A stretch of 64,000 nt of DNA, taken from the NCBI RefSeq assembly GCF_963678975.1, contig NC_089278.1, forward strand, positions 10,629,479 to 10,693,478. The letters are read 5' to 3'. This document shows positions 57,666 through 64,000 of this stretch, piece by piece (within the stretch, counting starts at the first letter, position 1; the number at the start of each line of letters is the position of its first letter). The DNA is from Dysidea avara (taxonomy: Eukaryota > Porifera > Demospongiae > Dictyoceratida > Dysideidae). Both the position numbers and the translations under genes were made by a program. The notes beneath the pieces were generated by a model. It did no database searches and had not been told where the DNA came from. It saw only the letters and a program-made list of their open reading frames with translations.

Positions 57666-58031
57666 CACCGTTCGATGTCGCTTTGGCCCGAGAAGAACCT
57701 TTTGGCATACCGCAGTACATACAATGCATTCTTCATGGACTTACTGGTGTCCTCCTTTGTGTCCCATTCATTTTGGCTGACAGCGAAAAGTGTCAATTTG
57801 GCAGTAGCACATGATGGTTTCCCTTTGTAACGGAAATCGTCCGTATTTTTCTTAGTTACTACTTTAATTGCAGAGGTGCTTTTCAAACAGTTCTTGATTC
57901 GTAATGCTGTGTAACGGGTTGAACATAACTGACAATGAAGCGTAATGGATACTTCACTTTTCAGACAATAATGGCTAGGGTGCGCGACATGATTTCTTTT
58001 GATGCGGGTTCACCAGTCATAATTTTATTTT

Positions 58032-58309
58032 ACAAAAAAAAGGAATTTCAACTAGAGTAGGGACCATAGCACATTGATTAAAAGTACTGAAACAAGCTGG
58101 AGTAGTGCACGATATTAAATCACAGTAAAACAACACAAGAAAAGTTATATGTGTGCTTTTCCATTATGATATCTCGAGCACAGTAGGGATATAACACTTC
58201 TTATCGTTTTACTGTGATTTAATATTGTGCACTACTCCAGCTTGTTTCAGTTCTTTTTATCGATGTGCTATGGCCCCTACTCTAGTTGAAATTTCCTTCT
58301 TTTTTTTGT
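58032..58309. mobile_element. 278-bp foldback element
   Basis: Arms of about 120 bp are inverted copies: 'AGGAATTTCAACTAGAGTAG', 'AACAAGCTGGAGTAGTGCAC', 'TTAAATCACAGTAAAAC' and complements, around a loop near 58165. A-rich and T-rich ends. No ORF. Confidence 0.75.
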
Positions 58310-59089
58310 GTACTTGTAGAACACGGACAAATATTATTATAGTGTAATTGCTCGCCATGCTGTAATTTTTGCTTATTAGTACAGGGTACAGTCACAGCTT
58401 AGCTGCTGGGCTTGCTGCTGGTATCCTCTAATGGTGGGTAAACCAATTGTAGGACGTTTTGTAGTCGCTATCACAACATGCATGTAAGTGTATAGAGACC
58501 AGCAATCACACCTGTTTTGTTAACTTAGGGTTCTCTTCAGTGGTACATGATAAAATACTATGTTTTTATTACAGTTTGTTGTGATACAGTAGACAGGCAT
58601 TCTGCTTGAAACACTAAGATACTCTCTGTTACTTATAATAAGCAGGAATTATTTATGTTCTGATCCAGTGACGTTGAAAAGCATGGCTGCCAAAAAAGTG
58701 TGTGTCACACTGACTTTCTAGCTTAGTACCTTAAGGTGACTAAATTTAGTGATATACTTAATTTAGCGATTCCATGTGGTCAGGAATTTAGAACATACAA
58801 AATTTAGCAATTTTTTATGAAAATTTATTTTATATGACATGTAATCAATCGAAATGTTCATTGTAGCTTTAGAAGAAAAGTGAGACAACCGTTTCTACCA
58901 ATAAAGAATCTTCTGGAGGAGGAGTTCATAATCCAACAAAAAGATAAAAAATACCAACCGTTTATTGTTATTTGTTGACCTCTTTCAGTTGTGAAATGGT
59001 TTTACATGTCTATAAGCCACTGTGCATGTAAGGGTCTAATCTTGCTTAAGCGCAAATCAACTTCAACATTATCTAAAACAGTACCATTG
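58310..59089. other. Stretch without a recognised gene
   Basis: AT-rich sequence with no coding similarity or terminal repeats that I could identify. It may include 3' flank of the pogo-like transposon remnant on the minus strand. Confidence 0.4.
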
Positions 59090-60045
59090 TCAAGGCCTGA
59101 CTACTCTGCTATAGTAAATTATAAACTTTTTCCTCAAGATTTTTTTTACTGACCCATTGACTGTGAGATACAGAGGCTGGAAAAAATGTGTCATATTAGG
59201 CACTGGTACTATAGTATGTTCACGTTGAGCTGAATCCTCAAAAACACTTAATAACTCATGGATGCAATTACACACGATCTTGAAATTTGGCTCATTTGTA
59301 GTACTGCTTGATCTGCTAAAAATATTTCAAAATCTTGTTGTTCAAATGTTTGACATAATATTTATGGCCAATCAAAATTTTCACAATACATTTCCTATGG
59401 AGAAGCCATATAAGTACAGTGTCCATTAGAGCCCTTTCCCGAACTTGTAATGGAGCCAAACCATATGTGTCTGTTGTTGACACCTTTGCTGTTACCAATA
59501 ATCATCTGGTTGGCAGAAATGTTAACTCTGTTGAGAAAAAATCCACTTTTAATTTTTAGCTGTTTTTCAGGGTTCAGCTCAACGTGAACATACTATAGTT
59601 CAATATCTTGAGTCTCAAGTTCTGCTTTAACAGCAGGTGTCATTAGACCCTTAAAGACATCCTAAATCACCATTGCTTTTTTGTATTTCAGGTAACTTCA
59701 ACTCAGCTCTTTTATTGACAATGTATGGATTGATCACTTCTCGTACCAGTTTTAGCGTTTCTTCTTCATTTGACTAGTGGGAGGGATTCTGTGATAGGCA
59801 AAATCCAGAAGGAAAAAGGAAATCACGTGGTTAACTTGCTTTAGTTTTCCCAACATAGATGATTTGAAAAGGTAAAAAGGAACTAGCTAATGTTACTACT
59901 AAAAGTTAAGGTTATGTTTCTTTTAACCTTTGACGGGCACATTTTTGCTTCCACGTTGAGCCATTGCCCTCGAAATATGATGAAGGTGTTTAGTCTGCAT
60001 TTATCACTAATTCTGGTGGAATGTTGTATTTGACTCTTTTGTCAT

Positions 60046-60300
60046 CATACAGTACGGTAGTACTATATTAGGGATCATGGACATATGGGTTTTTCTGGCC
60101 AAAAAATTCACCTTTACAACACCATTCTGGTACCTTGGCAGGTATAAAAAGGCCCAAAAATTCCTTCAGTACAATCCTAAAGGTATCCAATAAATTGTTA
60201 CAAAATTTAAAAAAAAATTATTCAATGGAATTTTCTACTGACTAACTGCCTGCCTGCCTGCCCGCCCGCCCGCCTGCCTTCAGGCAAGCGTAACTTGATA
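60046..60300. repeat. Dispersed repeat inserted in the pogo-like remnant
   Basis: Same family as 57372-57665 (start CATACAGTACGGTAGTACTA, end 'AGCGTAACTTGATAAC'), with an expanded CCTGCCTG/CCCGCCCG run at 60248-60278. It lies within the segment that splits the transposase. Confidence 0.6.
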
Positions 60301-60424
60301 ACATAAAAATATTCGTAAAAATATGCTGAGCTACACTAGAGGTTTATTTTCGTAATTATAGCTAATTTAATCGAGACACAGACGGACTTCTAACCAGCTG
60401 AGGTGCTAGTGATCGATAACGACA

Positions 60425-60667
60425 ATGACAGAAGTACAGTTTTCTTCATGCATGAGAAGATTTCACGCAGCCTACAAGGATAGCGGATGGACGCTGATTC
60501 TAGAAGAAATGCTCCTTTGCCAGAGGGAGATAGGCAACACGCACGATCCATTTGCTGTAAAAGTAACAAAGAGTGGAAATATTGTTGGGCATTTGCCGAA
60601 AAAAAATAAGCTCAACGTGTTCGTTATTTCTGAGGAGAGGGGGATGCTCATGTGTACCAGTGCATAG
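60425..60667 (+). CDS. HIRAN-like domain ORF inside the pogo-like remnant
   Basis: An ATG-initiated 80-codon frame on the plus strand. Features SSCMRRFHAAYKDSGW, LCQREIGNTHDPFAVKVTKS and GNIVGHLPKK match the HIRAN fold pattern (RE-GN-DP-AV-V, G-VGH-P). HIRAN domains bind DNA ends in helicase/SNF2 proteins and also occur as short stand-alone proteins in invertebrate genomes. No partner exons are visible. It lies in the segment inserted into a minus-strand transposase and may be a passenger or a transposon gene. Whether it is expressed is unknown. Confidence 0.45.
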   Translation: MTEVQFSSCMRRFHAAYKDSGWTLILEEMLLCQREIGNTHDPFAVKVTKSGNIVGHLPKKNKLNVFVISEERGMLMCTSA

Positions 60668-61795
60668 TTTTCAATAGCGGCCTTCTGTTTCCCATCGTAT
60701 TATTATTTATTATTAGCACTTTACAGTGATATCTCTAACAGCATCATCTCTTTCTTGAATCTTCACATTGATTCTTGAGGGTTTTCCAGCTTGACCTTTA
60801 GATATAGCAGTTGACAGTATTTCTCAGGATAGCTAATGGGCCATTTGGAGAAGGAAGCGCTACTTGCGAGGATTTCGAAAAGGCCTTGAAAAAGCGAACC
60901 GAATATTCTTAGGAAAAAAATTCGTAACTACCCACTATTTACGAAAATTACGAAATTATTTTACTACGAAAATTTGACTCCATACGGTACTAGTGAACAT
61001 TTAATCCCTATTTCAGTCTATACCCGTTTATATCAGTAAGATATTCTCTTTCACATTCACTGTACAGACCATTCGGTACAGTGGGATGTGCTGTGGTACC
61101 ATTTTGCCAACTACATCCAATTCTTCGGTACACAGACTGCACCCATGTATGAGGTATTTTAAATTTTGCAAGATGTGATAGACTTGACGGATTATTCTCA
61201 ATGAGCGCTGTAGCCATTGCTCTTACAACATGGATATCAGCAACAGACCCTTTTGTTTGAAAAGCTTTCAGCAGCTTTATCAATTTAGCATCAATTTTTT
61301 TGGTCGTCCTTGAGGTTGTCATGAAACTGCTTGAGGGTTTGGCTTTTCAATTCTTCCTCTAGTGATTCTTTGTAGGCTTTCTTAAAAATTTTGCACTGTA
61401 CTTTCAGTCAAGGTTGGGTACTTTGTTAAAAATTGCTTTCGGGCACGTTCATTCTCCCATGCATACTTTTCTATCTTGGCGTGATCTTCTGAGTTTTTCA
61501 AATATTTCCCTTGTGTGCATCTTGTTCCTGGTACTCAATATCTCACTTGTGTTGTTTGTAACAGCTTCGTACTCGACTTCGCCTACCCCTAAACTCCTGG
61601 CCTCCTCTAAAGAAGCATAGGCCTCTCTTGAGAACTACAGTGAAACCTCACTTAGAGGCCACCTTGTTATAGTGGCCAGGTCCTAAAAGTCCAGGTGTAT
61701 CTTCCATGCCATTCCATTGATTAATTTTCGTTAATAGGACCACCTCATTAGTAGGCTAGTGGCCACATACTACAAGACCAAACTTGTAAAACTAA

Positions 61796-63344
61796 CAGTG
61801 ACGTATCTACAGCAGGGCTTCGTAGGGCCTAGGCCCTGCTAAATTTGGCTAGTGCCCTACCAAACTGAAGACTTCGAAACCCACAATCACCAGCTTTTTA
61901 TGGGTCATTGCATTATCTAATAAGTGAAACTTATTCTACACTAAATTACTCACCAAACTATTAGTGTTGAGCTGTCACAAAGCCAATAATTATGACGATT
62001 CTAATTAATGACCACCAATTAAGCACGTGATCAAATTACTAATTTTCCTGTTGTTGGTGATATTGATAAGGATGTGCCTTCCTAGTGTTCTTGTAGTTAG
62101 TTTATAATCAACATATCTATAAATCCTAATTGTAAGATTTGTAGTGTTTCATCATGCGTAGGTGTAGACTAGCTAGTCTAGTGTTGTCTTGTGTTAGCTA
62201 ATGTTAACTACTGTACAATCTGAACAGGTTAATAAAAGCTATGAATAAACTTCATGAAAATCTAAAAGCTTCTTTTGTTGTTGCTAAAAAGGCCTCAGAT
62301 GCCATTTTGCAGCTGTTAAAATTAAATTTTTTCTGGGGGGGCATGCTCCTGCATATACAGTGCCCTGGCTGGCATGGGGCGAAGTACATGTGAAAGTACT
62401 TAAGTAAAGTACAAGTACTTTGACATTTGTTGAAGTACAAGTGCAAGTACATGACATTGTTTTAAGAGAAATACTTAAGTAAAGTACAAGTACTTTTGAA
62501 AGTATTTAAGTTCAAGTACAGATTATGCTTACAGTCTTCACGATTGCATTTATGTAGTTTTGGTTGCACCTAATAAAATTGTGAAAATCTGCCATCTGTA
62601 AGGCGAAATCTTTCAGGAGTAAATACCTTTCCTGCAATGCTAAAGGGTCTCTCAACAGGTACAGAGGAAGATGGTACTCCTAGGATGTTTTTTGCCAACC
62701 TTGAAAGCAGAGGATATTTCCTTTGGTTATCTTATTTGCTGGACTTTGGGCCGTTGATACTGCGTCAGCTTCAATGTATTCATCCACCTGCTTAGTGAGT
62801 GTACTTCGTTGTTTTTAACTTTCTGTTCAGGACATAATCTTTCTTCTTAGCTGCTATAGCTGCCTGCTTCTTATAATGATCAACTAAATCTTTCAGGCCA
62901 AAAGCAGTACAACTGTTTCTAAGATCAACAGAGAAATGAATCAGAAGATGGGAAACCTTTTAAATCCTGTTTTTAGAGCAAATGCAGCAATTGTGACTTC
63001 AACCAAAAGCTGACCATGTCAATCCAGGAATATATTATCTTTGAGCCAATATATATATAGCTACAACTTATTTCACTTATACATATGTAAAAGGACTTCA
63101 TTGTACTTCATGTACTTCGAAGTACTTATGAGTACTTTGAAGTACTTTAAGTACCTTAAGTACATTGCTTAGAACTTAAGTATAAGTACAAGTACATTAC
63201 ATATGTACAAAAAGTATTTAAATATAAGTACAAGTACTCAAGAAGGTGTACTTAAGTGTCCTTAAGTACAAGTACCAAAGTACTTCGCCTCATGCCTGGC
63301 CCTAGCTGTGCCCTACCAATAGGGAAAGTCTAGATACGCCACTG
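61796..63344. mobile_element. hAT-type element nested in the pogo-like element
   Basis: Starts CAGTGACGTATCTA and ends TAGATACGCCACTG; flanked by a perfect 8-bp duplication AAAACTAA (61788-61795 and 63345-63352). It is about 1.55 kb, but about 930 bp of this is a further insertion. 'GGCCTAGGCCCTGCT' and 'GTGCCCTACCA' occur near both ends. No transposase found. Confidence 0.82.
62370..63298. mobile_element. Innermost MITE built of GTACTT/AAGTAC words
   Basis: Ends GGCATGGGGCGAAGTAC and GTACTTCGCCTCATGCC are inverted, with flanking GCCCTGGC and GCCCTAGC as a probable 8-bp duplication with one change. Terminal zones of about 150-200 bp are made of AAGTACTTAAGTACAAGTACTT-type words, similar in style to the TAACTAGTTAC zones of the hAT MITE at 52712. 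The centre (62580-63050) includes a minus-strand-like coding trace that I cannot assign. Confidence 0.65.
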
Positions 63345-63714
63345 AAAACTAACATAATATTCCCTTAATAAAGGGACCAGCTGAACAGGCAGTCAACGTA
63401 TCACTGCTAAAGTTGCTGCTCCTGAGTACCTGCCAAAAACTATGCCAATAGTTTTAGCAATGTACTTTATACTTTTAGCAGCCAATATGCCTCAAGTATT
63501 GAATAATCCTATCTGTGCATTATGATGAAACCTGTAGTATATGTATATAGCTGTTACAGCAACTATAGCCAGGTATTGATTTGTTGAAAACCTTGATAAT
63601 AAGACCACTTTGTTTATGGCCGGATTAATGGGGTTTTCATTAATAAGGCCACCTCATTAATAGGGCGACTTATTGTGGGTCCCCAAAGGTGGCCCTATTA
63701 TCGAGGTTTCACTG

Positions 63715-64000
63715 TAGAACTCTCAGTCCATTTGAATCCGAAACAGTAAAGAGCCATTTAATATATAAGGTGAACTAGCACCTTGATTAAAAATCTGCAA
63801 TACTGGTTATGGTAGTAGCACCTGAATCGGACCACGTGTACCAGCCAGCATAACCTTGAGCAAAACCGGTAAAGTCTAGCTGTATGCTTTCGCAGTTTAG
63901 TTTTCCATGTGGACTGAGGATATCACAAATACAAGTTGTTGTGGGCCCCAACTAGAGTTTGGCAATATACCGGTATATTTAGTAATTTTTGATATCTGAA
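63715..64000. other. Right edge of the window, nothing recognised
   Basis: No terminal repeats, ORFs or known repeat words could be identified in the last 286 bases. Confidence 0.4.

Larger units (their letters stand above)
59090..61600 (-). pseudogene. Pogo-like (DDE_1 family) transposase, broken and interrupted
   Basis: Minus-strand remnants in order: AKIEKYAWENERARKQFLTK and YPTLTESTVQNF (61540-61390), KLIKLLKAFQTKGSVADIHV (about 61300-61230), WVQSVYRRIGCSW and YSECEREYLTDI (61140-61020), YNIPPELVINADQTPSSYF (60050-59970, with the catalytic Asp in NADQTPS), LPFQIIYVGKT (about 59870), LVREVINPYIVNK (about 59750), and VPNMTHFFQPLYLTVNGSVK (59210-59140, motif before the third acidic site). 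This is the block order of pogo-type DDE transposases. Frameshifts, stops and an insertion of about 950 bp (about 60050-61000) inactivate it. It may have been related to the pogo-type MITEs nearby. Confidence 0.75.
61638..63714. mobile_element. Pogo/Tc1-like element (outer layer of a nested set)
   Basis: Starts CAGTGAAACCTCACTTAGAG and ends GAGGTTTCACTG, flanked by TA on each side. Inner repeats 'GGCCACCTTGTTATAGTGGCC' and 'AAGGTGGCCCTATTATCGAGG' face each other. Without the nested insertion (61788-63352) the element is about 510 bp. No transposase. Confidence 0.7.

Noticed and set aside
62252-62452. Minus-strand frame starting MYLHLYFNKCQ
   Set aside because: It lies across the edge of the AAGTAC-word MITE; the open frame follows from the repeat composition.
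1-64000. Possible tRNA or rRNA genes
   Set aside because: No segment with a convincing cloverleaf/A-B box pair or conserved rRNA core was noticed by eye; a tRNAscan or Infernal run would be decisive.

Overview
The window looks like nuclear DNA from an invertebrate animal, most likely a sponge. It is AT-rich, genes are split by GT-AG introns, intergenic and intronic space is packed with DNA-transposon debris, and a P-element/THAP9-like transposase, pogo-like DDE transposase remnants, LINE reverse-transcriptase tails and MRH-domain and alpha-L-fucosidase genes are present. The sponge assignment is inference from overall style; no ribosomal or mitochondrial marker is present.

Left half (1-38.3 kb, minus strand): a tandem array of lysosomal alpha-L-fucosidase (GH29) genes. 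Copy 1 has only its first exon in the window (2305-2642). Copy 2 (4827-13758) is a chimeric pseudogene: exon 1 is frameshifted in the signal peptide and split by a 558-bp MITE, and exon 2 is cut at a duplication breakpoint. Copy 3 (16533-38299) is intact: nine exons whose lengths and phases add up to a 466-residue protein. A duplicated block (about 1-8.7 kb and 10.6-22.1 kb) joins the first exon of one ancestral gene to exons 2-9 of its neighbour, which explains the chimera. Intron 1 of copy 3 is about 15.9 kb. It holds a decayed 6.1-kb P-like transposon and a 5.9-kb hairpin-satellite composite element.

Middle (38.3-49.7 kb, plus strand): 203 bp separates the start codon of fucosidase copy 3 from a divergent seven-exon gene for a 248-residue single-pass membrane protein with one MRH (mannose-6-phosphate receptor homology) domain. 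A lysosomal hydrolase and a putative lysosomal sorting receptor therefore appear to share a bidirectional promoter. It contains an E-box (TCATGTGA) that recurs 52-53 bp upstream of all three fucosidase start codons. Intron 4 of the MRH gene holds a second copy of the hairpin-satellite composite.

Right part (49.7-64 kb): transposon-rich intergenic sequence, including a hAT MITE and a MULE-like MITE with perfect target duplications. The first two coding exons of a senataxin-like gene follow (54053-54721, plus). Beyond them are a foldback element, a broken pogo-like transposase on the minus strand interrupted by a segment carrying a HIRAN-like ORF, and a three-deep nest of DNA transposons (61638-63714).
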